Positions 1 to 6,247 of a stretch of 8,862 nucleotides of DNA are shown here, piece by piece (position 1 is the stretch's first letter; each line of letters opens with the position of its first letter). The notes under the pieces were generated by a model. It was not told where the DNA came from and searched no databases. It saw only the letters and a program-made list of their open reading frames with translations. A program made the translations under genes and the position numbers. The stretch comes from Acidobacteriota bacterium. Lineage in GTDB: Bacteria; Acidobacteriota; Aminicenantia; UBA2199. The stretch covers positions 1 to 8,862 of the forward strand of contig JAKAGC010000119.1 in the NCBI GenBank assembly GCA_021817755.1. Direction: 5' to 3'.

Positions 1-1
1 G

Positions 2-580
2 GTAGAAGTGGAAAATCTAGAAAATAATGAAAAGGTTACGGTTCGTATCAATGATCGTGGCCCTTTTGTGGATAATCGCATAATCGATTTATCCCGTAAA
101 GCAGCAAAGCGTATCGATATATATGAAACTGGCACAGCTCAAGTTTGCCTGAGGTTGGTAAAATATCCTGAAAATGTAGGAATAATAACGGATACGAAAA
201 AAGAAAAAACGGAGGTTTCGCCTGTAGAACCTCAAAAAATGATACCTCCACCGGTAGTGGAACCATCAAATAATGACAAAGGGAAAGAAAAAGAGAAAAT
301 TGAACCGGTAATAAATCCTGAAATAAAAGATATTCAGAATGGGGTACAAAAAAAGTATTATTTACAAGCCGGAGCGTTTGGGAGTCAAAAAAATGCAGAA
401 CGAATGCTTCGGGAATTAAAAATAAAATGCCCTAATGTTGTGTCTTTTCGGGTTGAATTAATCGATGGATTGTATAAACTGATTTCAGAGGATATTAATT
501 CCATGGAAAACGCGCGGGAGAATTTTCATAAATTAAAAGAGGCAGGGATTTCATCGATTATAAAAGAAGGAAACCGATAA
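2..580 (+). CDS. rlpA: RlpA-like septal ring lytic transglycosylase with C-terminal SPOR domain (5' end outside window)
   Basis: The reading frame is open to the left edge (GTA GAA GTG ...), so the GTG at position 8 is not the true start; the signal peptide and first half of the double-psi beta-barrel are missing. What remains begins with VENLENNEKVTVRINDRGPF followed by RIIDLS and AA, the signature of the RlpA catalytic barrel, including the conserved Asp of NDRGPF. A linker of about 55 residues rich in Lys, Glu and Pro follows. The last roughly 75 residues form a SPOR domain (YYLQAGAFGSQKNAERMLREL ... GLYKL ... A..NFHKLKEAG). In this family, RlpA cleaves glycan strands lacking stem peptides and SPOR binds such denuded glycan at the division septum, so a periplasmic or outer-membrane location is expected. 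The second SPOR strand reads LYKLISEDI instead of the usual RVxVGPF-like stretch, a mild divergence. The gene converges on the TSUP gene with 7 bases between stops. The RlpA-SPOR family call is firm; enzymatic activity is not shown, since some RlpA proteins lack it. Confidence 0.9.
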   Translation, partial: VEVENLENNEKVTVRINDRGPFVDNRIIDLSRKAAKRIDIYETGTAQVCLRLVKYPENVGIITDTKKEKTEVSPVEPQKMIPPPVVEPSNNDKGKEKEKIEPVINPEIKDIQNGVQKKYYLQAGAFGSQKNAERMLRELKIKCPNVVSFRVELIDGLYKLISEDINSMENARENFHKLKEAGISSIIKEGNR

Positions 581-587
581 TTATTTG

Positions 588-1337
588 TCAGAACAGATGT
601 TTTAAAATTGATGAAACTGCAACAAATAGAAGAAGTACACGCATATAGAGCTCAAGATGATCTCTTGATATCTTATTTCCTATTTTCAAACCCAGGTAAG
701 TACCGGCAATAACAGCCGGAATAGATAATATTCCTTTTAAGAAAGGAGGCCAGAAATGGGAATGAAAAGCGATATACATAAAGAGAAGCTGGAAAGGTAA
801 AAATACAAGTGAAAAAGCTATTGGGGTAGCTCGCATTTTATTATTTGGCCAGCGGTGGGCGAGTACCCACAATACGATTGGGGGACCTCCGATATTGGAT
901 AATCCATTCAAATAACCGGAAAAGAATCCGGCAATGTATCCCCAAATAGGTGCAACGATTTCTCTAGATTTAATTACTCCCCACCATTGGAGTAACAATA
1001 AAATGAAGACCAGCATTCCAATGAGTAGTTCAATAGTGGATTTATTTAAAAAGGTGAGACGATACATTGAAAAAACACCTATAGGAAGAGCAAAAAAACC
1101 GATAATCATATAGGGAGTATTATTTTTCCAATCAGTGTCTTTCCATAATGATGTCATAGCGATTATTTTTTGAAGAGCAGAAGCAACTGTAGTGATTATA
1201 ACTGCTTCAAAGAGAGAAAATTGAAGGGATAGCATAAGAGGAATCGCAAATAGTGCGAATCCAAAGCCGGAAGAACTCTGAATGGCGCTGGCTGCAGCGA
1301 GTATACCGGCTACGATCAAAATGTCGAATAAAGTCAT
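588..1337 (-). CDS. TSUP family (TauE/SafE-like) membrane transporter / permease
   Basis: This 249-residue, strongly hydrophobic protein has about seven to eight predicted membrane segments. It shows the two-half layout of the TSUP family. The first half has a glycine-rich GFGFALFAIPL motif at residues 24-34. The second half has GYLNGLSNIGGPPIVLW at about 141-157, whose GGPP turn is the family hallmark. TSUP proteins move small anions, often sulfite, sulfonates or other organosulfur compounds, across the inner membrane; the substrate cannot be read from sequence. The length is normal for the family and no truncation is seen. The ATG at 1337 is the only reasonable start, because an in-frame TGA lies nine codons upstream. 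No Shine-Dalgarno sequence precedes it, and a TATAAT lies only about 15 bases upstream. It follows the MEMO-like gene by 59 bases on the same strand, so it may be read through from metG, transcribed alone, or both. Its stop converges on rlpA. Confidence 0.9.
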   Translation of the reverse strand: MTLFDILIVAGILAAASAIQSSSGFGFALFAIPLMLSLQFSLFEAVIITTVASALQKIIAMTSLWKDTDWKNNTPYMIIGFFALPIGVFSMYRLTFLNKSTIELLIGMLVFILLLLQWWGVIKSREIVAPIWGYIAGFFSGYLNGLSNIGGPPIVLWVLAHRWPNNKMRATPIAFSLVFLPFQLLFMYIAFHSHFWPPFLKGILSIPAVIAGTYLGLKIGNKISRDHLELYMRVLLLFVAVSSILKHLF

Positions 1338-1352
1338 TTTTGAAAAACTACA

Positions 1353-1358
1353 ATTATA
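1353..1358 (-). promoter_or_regulatory. Possible -10 box for the TSUP gene
   Basis: The minus strand reads TATAAT here, ending 15 bases before the ATG at 1337. Transcription would start around 1346 and leave a leader of under 10 bases, consistent with the absence of a Shine-Dalgarno sequence. No good -35 is found 16-18 bases further upstream (the best is a TTCTCA-like hexamer), and the stretch is AT-rich, so a chance match is possible. Confidence 0.3.
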
Positions 1359-1396
1359 TAATCAAATAGAGCACTCTGAGAAGATGAATGTCATTT

Positions 1397-2473
1397 TTAC
1401 TGTTTCTTAGAAAGTTGGAAACCTGTGGATAAGAAACTTACCCAATGTTTTAAAGAGAAAACGGCTGTAATTCCACATCCGGTTTTAGTTAAGGGAACAA
1501 CGCCGCTACTGTAAGTATCATTAAATGCAAGGAGGGTACCTGTTAATTCATTGGTGTTGTCTATATCTTTAATAATATGTAATAATGAAAGCATCCCGAA
1601 GGGAATAGAGTATTTTCCACACCAGTAAGTGTCTTTATAATCTTTGTAAGTTTGTCCCCATAATTCGGTAGTAAGAGTTTGAATTTTTTCCGGATTAATT
1701 ACCTGTGTTAAACAAGTGTCTGCAATTTTTTTATCTCGATCGATGGCAATTTGATGGGCTTTTTCATCTTCACCATAGAGGGTATTGTTGAAATCTTTTC
1801 CATAATGATTGGCATCAGCGGACATTATGAAAAATATATCTTTACCTAATTGGAGTTTATTCTCTTTGATATATGCAGCAATTATCGAAGCAAGTTGAGA
1901 TGCGATTTTATCCATTTTTTGAAAATCCATTCCGGTTACCATAATGGGGGTGATGCGAATATTGGGGTTAAAGTGTTGTAGGAAGGGAATCTGGGCTTCA
2001 ATTGAGTGTTCGAGATCATGAGCTTTATTATTTATGATAAATGTATCGGTAGAGAGGCGAGAGGTAATGTATTCTCTTAATGGGGAAATCTCTACTAAAT
2101 TGTAGGGGCCTTTCCAGTATTTGTAAGAATCGAAGATTAGTTTTTCCTGTGGATCACCGATTTCTTTTCTAACGGTACCGTGTGTAACACCGAATATTAC
2201 GACTTCTTTTGTCTTGATCTGTTTATAAAGGGGATAATAAGTGGGACCGGCATACAGAATATCATCGTGGGGAGATATTCCGGCAATTAAATTGGAAAGA
2301 GGCTTTTCATCTTTTTGAGGATCAGTGGATCTAAAATAATCGATAAAACGATCCATCTGTACTTTATCCCAGCAAAATCCGATATCATCTCTTATCGGGC
2401 GAATTTCCTGTGAAATACCAGGAATAACAATCACTGATAAAAGCATAATGATTAAAGTTACAATGGTTTTCAT
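1397..2473 (-). CDS. Predicted exported MEMO / AmmeMemoRadiSam system protein B family protein
   Basis: This 358-residue protein has the MEMO fold signature. The ligands expected from MEMO1-type proteins are all identifiable: His69 (SPHDD), His98 (GVTHG), Asp220 and His223 (SADANHYG) and Cys285 (WCGKYSIPFG). The HDLEHSIEAQIPFLQ stretch at 151-165 matches the family's EHSxEVQLPFL. MEMO proteins resemble extradiol-type dioxygenases and bind a metal; bacterial members are often named for co-occurrence with AMMECR1 and a radical SAM protein, neither of which is present here. Two features are unusual. The usual PHAGY is replaced by PHDDI. Residues 1-21 look like a cleavable signal peptide (MKTIVTLIIMLLSVIVIPG, then IS/QE), without a lipobox, pointing to export to the periplasm, whereas family members are usually cytosolic. 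The ATG at 2473 is preceded by GAGGT at a 5-base spacing, starts 3 bases after the metG stop, and is probably co-transcribed with metG. The biochemical role is unknown. Confidence 0.85.
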   Translation of the reverse strand: MKTIVTLIIMLLSVIVIPGISQEIRPIRDDIGFCWDKVQMDRFIDYFRSTDPQKDEKPLSNLIAGISPHDDILYAGPTYYPLYKQIKTKEVVIFGVTHGTVRKEIGDPQEKLIFDSYKYWKGPYNLVEISPLREYITSRLSTDTFIINNKAHDLEHSIEAQIPFLQHFNPNIRITPIMVTGMDFQKMDKIASQLASIIAAYIKENKLQLGKDIFFIMSADANHYGKDFNNTLYGEDEKAHQIAIDRDKKIADTCLTQVINPEKIQTLTTELWGQTYKDYKDTYWCGKYSIPFGMLSLLHIIKDIDNTNELTGTLLAFNDTYSSGVVPLTKTGCGITAVFSLKHWVSFLSTGFQLSKKQ

Positions 2474-2476
2474 TGT

Positions 2477-4444
2477 TTACCTCATAATAGCACCGATGGG
2501 AGTTTCATCGGGAATAATGGGAATATAGGGGCGATTATCGGGACCTGAAGCAGCGAGGATCATGCCTTGTGATATTATCCCTCTAAGTTTTGCAGGTTGA
2601 AGGTTTTTGACAATAATGAGTTTCCTATTTTTGAGTTCTTCAGGAGTATAATAATTGGCAATGCCTGCGACAAGCGTCCGGGTATCGGTGCCTGTATCGA
2701 TTGATAATTTTAGTAATTTATCGGCGTTTGGGACACGTTCAGCATCGAGTACGCGAGCGACAACCATCTGAACTTTTTTAAATTCATCAATGGTAATAAG
2801 TCCATCGGGAAGAGAAACAGGGGGCTTTTCATCTACTTTACCGGTTTTTTTTTCATCCTTTTTTTCCAATTTTTGAGATTCTGCATTTGGGGATTTTGGA
2901 GTTTCATTAAAGAAATCTTTAATATCTACACGGGGAAAAAGCGGCAACACTTCGTTAATCTGGAACTTTTCCCCTGGATCTTTCCATCCGAGTCCCGGTG
3001 AATCATAATTGAAAATAGCTTTAATTTTTTGTGCGGTTTCGGGGATAATGGGGGAGAGGAGTGAATTAATGCTTAAAATTGAACGGATAAGGGTTTTAAG
3101 TGTTCCTGCGAGCAGGGCTTTTTTATTTTCATCTTTGGCAAGGTTCCATGGTTCGGATTCTACCACATATTTATTAAGTCGTCCGATAAAATCGAAAATC
3201 TTTTCAAGACCTTTATTGAATTGATAGTTATCGAAAAATTCGACTACTTCTTTTTCGAGTTCGATGTATTGCCCTTCGATAGCCTTTTCTTTTTGTGTGT
3301 ATTCTGCTTGAGAATCGAAATTCAGATTGAAATATTTCTGAGTCATTCCACCTGTGCGTGAGACAAGATTACCCCAATCGTTAGCAAGATCAGTGTTAAC
3401 GCGTGTGATAAATCCTTCATGGGAAAAGTTTCCATCTGAGCCTATCGATGCTTCACGCATCATAAAATATTTAATTGCATCGGGATTAAAAAATTTGAGG
3501 AGTATATGAGGGTCTAAAACATTGCCCTCCGACTTGGACATTTTTTTATCGTCTTTTAGCCACCATCCGTGGATTAATTCTTTTTTAGGTAAAGGAAGAT
3601 CAGCTGCCATTAAAAAAGCAGGCCAATATACCGCATGAAATTTGAGGATATCCTTTGCCATAATATGCAGATCGGCAGGCCAGTATTTTTTAAAAGTTTC
3701 ATCTTCCTGGTTGTAATTTATTGCCGTAAGATAATTACTCAATGCATCGAACCATACATAAATTGTTTGGTTTTCCTCACCGGGCATAGGGATTCCCCAT
3801 TTAACGGTGGAACGAGTAACGCTAAGGTCTTTCAAACCCATTTTGACAAAAGAGACAACTTCATTCATACGGGATTTGGGAGTGACGAAGTCGGGGTTTT
3901 CTTCATAGAATTTTAATAATTTATCTTGATAAGCGGATAAACGGAAAAAGTAACATTTTTCAGTTACTTTCTGGGTTTTCTTACCACAATCCGGACAAAG
4001 TTTATTTCCATCTCCGCTGTCCTGTGCCATGTCCGTAACGAAGCTTTCACAAGAAACGCAATAATGACCTTCATATTCACCAAGAAAGATATCACCTTTT
4101 TCCATAACCTTTTTAAAGATTTTTTTCACACCTTCTTCGTGATAAGTATCCGTTGTACGAACGAAATGGTTATAATCTATATCAAGTAATTTCCATAATG
4201 TTTTGAAATGGGCAACCATTTTATCTGAAAGAGCTTTAGGCGTTAAACCTTGTTTAGCGGCGCTTTGTTCAATTTTCTGACCATGTTCATCGGTTCCTGT
4301 AAGGAAGAAGACATCATAGCCCATCAGAGTTTTATAGCGTTTAATTACATCAGCCATAATGGTAGTATAGGCATGTCCGATATGTGGAATATCGTTTACG
4401 TAATAAATAGGAGTAGTAATATAAAATTTTTTCTTATCCTGCAT
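2477..4444 (-). CDS. metG: Methionyl-tRNA synthetase with fused C-terminal tRNA-binding domain
   Basis: This is a complete 655-residue class I aminoacyl-tRNA synthetase that charges tRNA(Met) with methionine in the cytoplasm. The N-terminal Rossmann domain begins with FYITTPIYYVND and carries the HIGH motif at residues 21-24. The connective zinc knuckle has two CxxC pairs, Cys129/Cys132 and Cys150/Cys153. KMSKS is at 301-305 (DDKKMSKSEGN). WFDALSNYLTA at about 231-241 and the helical anticodon-binding domain (about 350-480) follow. A Lys/Glu-rich linker (about 515-545) leads to a C-terminal EMAPII/Trbp111-like tRNA-binding domain at about 548-655 (VARVLDAERVPNADKLLKL ... VAGIANYY ... LRGIISQGMILAAS). 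All key motifs are intact. The start at 4444 is supported by GGAGGAA seven bases upstream. It is the first gene of an apparent operon with the MEMO-like gene 3 bases downstream and is preceded by a recognisable promoter with a leader of about 26 bases, too short for a T-box. Confidence 0.98.
   Translation of the reverse strand: MQDKKKFYITTPIYYVNDIPHIGHAYTTIMADVIKRYKTLMGYDVFFLTGTDEHGQKIEQSAAKQGLTPKALSDKMVAHFKTLWKLLDIDYNHFVRTTDTYHEEGVKKIFKKVMEKGDIFLGEYEGHYCVSCESFVTDMAQDSGDGNKLCPDCGKKTQKVTEKCYFFRLSAYQDKLLKFYEENPDFVTPKSRMNEVVSFVKMGLKDLSVTRSTVKWGIPMPGEENQTIYVWFDALSNYLTAINYNQEDETFKKYWPADLHIMAKDILKFHAVYWPAFLMAADLPLPKKELIHGWWLKDDKKMSKSEGNVLDPHILLKFFNPDAIKYFMMREASIGSDGNFSHEGFITRVNTDLANDWGNLVSRTGGMTQKYFNLNFDSQAEYTQKEKAIEGQYIELEKEVVEFFDNYQFNKGLEKIFDFIGRLNKYVVESEPWNLAKDENKKALLAGTLKTLIRSILSINSLLSPIIPETAQKIKAIFNYDSPGLGWKDPGEKFQINEVLPLFPRVDIKDFFNETPKSPNAESQKLEKKDEKKTGKVDEKPPVSLPDGLITIDEFKKVQMVVARVLDAERVPNADKLLKLSIDTGTDTRTLVAGIANYYTPEELKNRKLIIVKNLQPAKLRGIISQGMILAASGPDNRPYIPIIPDETPIGAIMR
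2479..2483 (-). promoter_or_regulatory. Ribosome binding site of the MEMO-like gene, overlapping the metG end
   Basis: The minus strand reads GAGGT, five bases before the ATG at 2473. Its final T is also the first base of the metG TAA stop codon. This fixes the start of the MEMO-like gene and suggests translational coupling to metG. Confidence 0.75.
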
Positions 4445-4450
4445 CGTGTA

Positions 4451-4457
4451 TTCCTCC
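4451..4457 (-). promoter_or_regulatory. Ribosome binding site of metG
   Basis: The minus strand reads GGAGGAA with about six to seven bases to the ATG at 4444. It is the strongest Shine-Dalgarno match in the window and fits a well-translated housekeeping gene. Confidence 0.85.
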
Positions 4458-4476
4458 GTGTATTCAACAAAAATTG

Positions 4477-4505
4477 ATTATATCATGTTTAGTAAGAATC
4501 GTAAA
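4477..4505 (-). promoter_or_regulatory. Promoter of metG (extended -10)
   Basis: On the minus strand, TTTACG (4500-4505) is followed after 17 bases by TATAAT (4477-4482). The -10 is preceded by TGA, giving the extended form TGNTATAAT. Transcription would start near 4470, about 26 bases before the metG ATG. The rest of the 198-base spacer to 4642 is very AT-rich; I see no GC-rich hairpin with a T-run in it, so no terminator for the upstream gene is assigned. Confidence 0.65.
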
Positions 4506-4642
4506 CTTTTTTTTTCAATTGGATCAACAACTCCATTTTTGATAAAAAAATATTATCGATTTGATATGGAATTATTTTTTTATTAGAGGGGCAGTGATTA
4601 ATTGATAGTATTAATGCTTTTTTATTATATAGTGTATTTCGA

Positions 4643-6124
4643 CTAAAGAAGAGTAAATGTATCTTTAAAAGCAACATCTAACATGTCATGATTATATTCT
4701 GATTCAGGGCCGATAACTTCAATTAAAATACTAACTTCAATATTTTTCGCAGGATATAAGCCATATAGATGGGCAATTCTGTCGGTTTTAACCAGGAGAA
4801 TTTCATAACCTTTCGCACCACTTATTTCAACCTCACCACTTTGCTTGGGAACAACATTAACGTAATGAATACCAATTTTTCCTTCAGGGATTCCTCTTAA
4901 TTTTTCTTCCATCACATCCGGGGGATTAATTTTTTGATTGATTGGGAGTACAATGATGGTGATATTGGCAAAATCGCCATAATTAAATGAAGTTTGTATT
5001 CTTTTTCCGGCGAAATTTTCAATTTTTCGGAACCCTCCGGGAAGAGTAATCGTGTAATAATTCAATGGATCATTATAAGTCTGAGTGGTTTCATCGGAGA
5101 TTTTATCTTGAGAGAATGAGACTGCGGTTTCCTGGGAATTGGATTCGGTGCTTGGAGAGGTAGGTTTTGGTTTGACTCTATGGGAGTTGGAAGAAGTCGT
5201 AGGATTGTCGGAGAGAATATTTCCAGAGTGTGGAATGAATAAAAAATAAAGTGCAATAATAACGATAATTGCAGCTATTATTAAATAAGGTAATTTACTC
5301 CGTTGAGTTTTTTTCTTAAATTCAAATTGAGGCGGATGAGCAATGTGAGGAGTATGAATAGTCGATGGGGATTCTTCAGGTAGATTAACATGAATTGTGG
5401 GCTCCTGTGTGTTGTCAGGTGGTAGATTTATTGGAGGCAATTGTATTGCTTCATCTTCTTCTTCGGGGATTGTCATAGGTTTATATTTGGAGAATGGTGG
5501 CATTTGAGAATTTGGAACTTCCGGGGATTGGCTGAGCAAAGTTTCATGTTCTATGGTTTCTTCTTGCTCAGGGGAGATTGGAGATATAGGAGTGAGGGAT
5601 GAGGGAGATGGTGGCAAAATGGGAGATTGATCCTGAATTTTAGTCGGAGAGGGGGGATTTATAGTTGAAACTGAGGGCTGAGGAGGAGAAGGAGGTTTAG
5701 TCAGAATGGAATTTTGATCCTGAATCTCAATTGGTGGTGGAGGAACTATAGGTGAAATGGAGGGGTGAGGAGAAGAAGGAGGTTGAGCCAGAGTGGAAGT
5801 TTGATTCTGAATCTCAATATGTGCTGGAGGAACTATAGGTGGAACAGAGGAAGGTATGGGGGGAGAAGGTGGAGTTACTTCCGATTCTGATTGAGATTTT
5901 ATTAAGGAGCATATTGCACCCATCTCTTCAAATTTTAGCATGTACGATTGTGCAAAATCCAGAGTAACGGATTTCTTTAAAACAAAAGTTTTTCCTGAAA
6001 AAAGTGATTCGATTTTATTTAAATCAACTTTATAAAATGCTGATAGATTTTGTTTTACAGTCTCAGGAGACTTACCGGGAATTATTTCGCCGTTAAAAAC
6101 AATAGTATATAAATTTTCTCCCAT
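4643..6124 (-). CDS. Unrecognised single-pass membrane protein with long proline-rich region
   Basis: The preferred start is the ATG at 6124 (493 residues, MGENLYTIVFNG...), which has GGAG six bases upstream. The frame is open to a TTG at 6178, but neither that TTG nor the ATG at 6136 has a ribosome binding site. Layout in 493-residue numbering: residues about 5-76 are a small N-terminal domain (YTIVFNGEIIPG, then KIESLFSGKTFVLKK, then MLKFEEMGAICSLI). It resembles, from memory, a short cytoplasmic domain found ahead of membrane segments in various proteobacterial proteins. Residues about 83-265 are rich in Pro, Ser, Gln and Glu and contain three 29-residue repeats. KKKTQRSK precedes one membrane segment at about 278-297 (LPYLIIAAIIVIIALYFLF). 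A Ser/Thr-rich spacer and a C-terminal domain (about 350-493, YYTITLPGGFRKI ... GAKGYEILLVKT ... DTFTLL) follow. By the positive-inside rule the N-terminus is cytoplasmic and the C-terminal domain faces outward; that domain resembles PsbP/LpqN-like alpha-beta domains, weakly. Function is unknown. It has its own promoter and is separated from its neighbours. Confidence 0.85.
   Translation of the reverse strand: MGENLYTIVFNGEIIPGKSPETVKQNLSAFYKVDLNKIESLFSGKTFVLKKSVTLDFAQSYMLKFEEMGAICSLIKSQSESEVTPPSPPIPSSVPPIVPPAHIEIQNQTSTLAQPPSSPHPSISPIVPPPPIEIQDQNSILTKPPSPPQPSVSTINPPSPTKIQDQSPILPPSPSSLTPISPISPEQEETIEHETLLSQSPEVPNSQMPPFSKYKPMTIPEEEDEAIQLPPINLPPDNTQEPTIHVNLPEESPSTIHTPHIAHPPQFEFKKKTQRSKLPYLIIAAIIVIIALYFLFIPHSGNILSDNPTTSSNSHRVKPKPTSPSTESNSQETAVSFSQDKISDETTQTYNDPLNYYTITLPGGFRKIENFAGKRIQTSFNYGDFANITIIVLPINQKINPPDVMEEKLRGIPEGKIGIHYVNVVPKQSGEVEISGAKGYEILLVKTDRIAHLYGLYPAKNIEVSILIEVIGPESEYNHDMLDVAFKDTFTLL
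5627..5875. repeat. Tandem 87-bp repeat, about three units, in frame in the proline-rich region
   Basis: On the plus strand, TTGATCCTGAAT begins at 5627 and 5714, and TTGATTCTGAAT at 5801, exactly 87 bases apart. Units two and three also share TGGAGGAACTATAGGTG. The third unit degrades after about 50 bases. At protein level this gives a 29-residue repeat built around IEIQNQ / IEIQDQ / TKIQDQ followed by a Pro/Ser-rich stretch. Eighty-seven is a multiple of three, so copy-number change keeps the frame. Confidence 0.85.
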
Positions 6125-6130
6125 TGGAAA

Positions 6131-6134
6131 CTCC
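6131..6134 (-). promoter_or_regulatory. Ribosome binding site deciding the start of the proline-rich membrane protein
   Basis: The minus strand reads GGAG six bases before the ATG at 6124. The other in-frame candidates upstream (ATG at 6136, TTG at 6178) have no comparable site. Confidence 0.6.
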
Positions 6135-6206
6135 ATTGGTACAAAATTCGTGTATAGAATTAATTCTAAGCATAACAAGAAAACCTGATCTCAGCAACAC
6201 AAAGAT

Positions 6207-6235
6207 ATTATAAACCAAAAAAGAAGGATTATCAA
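6207..6235 (-). promoter_or_regulatory. Near-consensus sigma-70 promoter of the proline-rich membrane protein gene
   Basis: On the minus strand, TTGATA (6230-6235) and TATAAT (6207-6212) are separated by exactly 17 bases. The predicted start of transcription is near 6200, giving a leader of roughly 75 bases to the ATG at 6124. The promoter lies just downstream of the beta-helix gene stop, so the two genes need not share a transcript. No convincing terminator is visible between them. Confidence 0.7.
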
Positions 6236-6247
6236 TAATAATTTCTA

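Noticed and set aside
3009..3916. Plus-strand reading frames of 71 and 93 codons inside metG
   Set aside because: They are antisense shadows of a well-conserved gene, with no recognisable protein features.
4602..4631. Plus-strand TTGATA with a TATATA about 18 bases further on
   Set aside because: It lies in very AT-rich spacer DNA and would only drive transcription antisense to the neighbouring gene; chance is the simplest explanation.
4445..4642. T-box or other riboswitch ahead of metG
   Set aside because: The predicted transcription start leaves only about 26 bases of leader, and no T-box motif or structured GC-rich region is visible.
4489..4677. 62-codon minus-strand reading frame overlapping the end of the proline-rich protein gene and the spacer
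   Set aside because: It is low-complexity, rich in Ile, Leu and Lys as expected from AT-rich noncoding DNA, has no convincing ribosome binding site and overlaps the metG promoter.
6124..6178. Longer start (TTG at 6178) for the proline-rich protein
   Set aside because: The extra 18 residues have no ribosome binding site, while the ATG at 6124 has GGAG at proper spacing and begins directly at the N-terminal domain.
6213..6247. Terminator hairpin after the beta-helix gene (ATTATTGATAAT followed by a T-rich run)
   Set aside because: The stem would be only four A-T pairs, and it overlaps the -35 of the downstream promoter.
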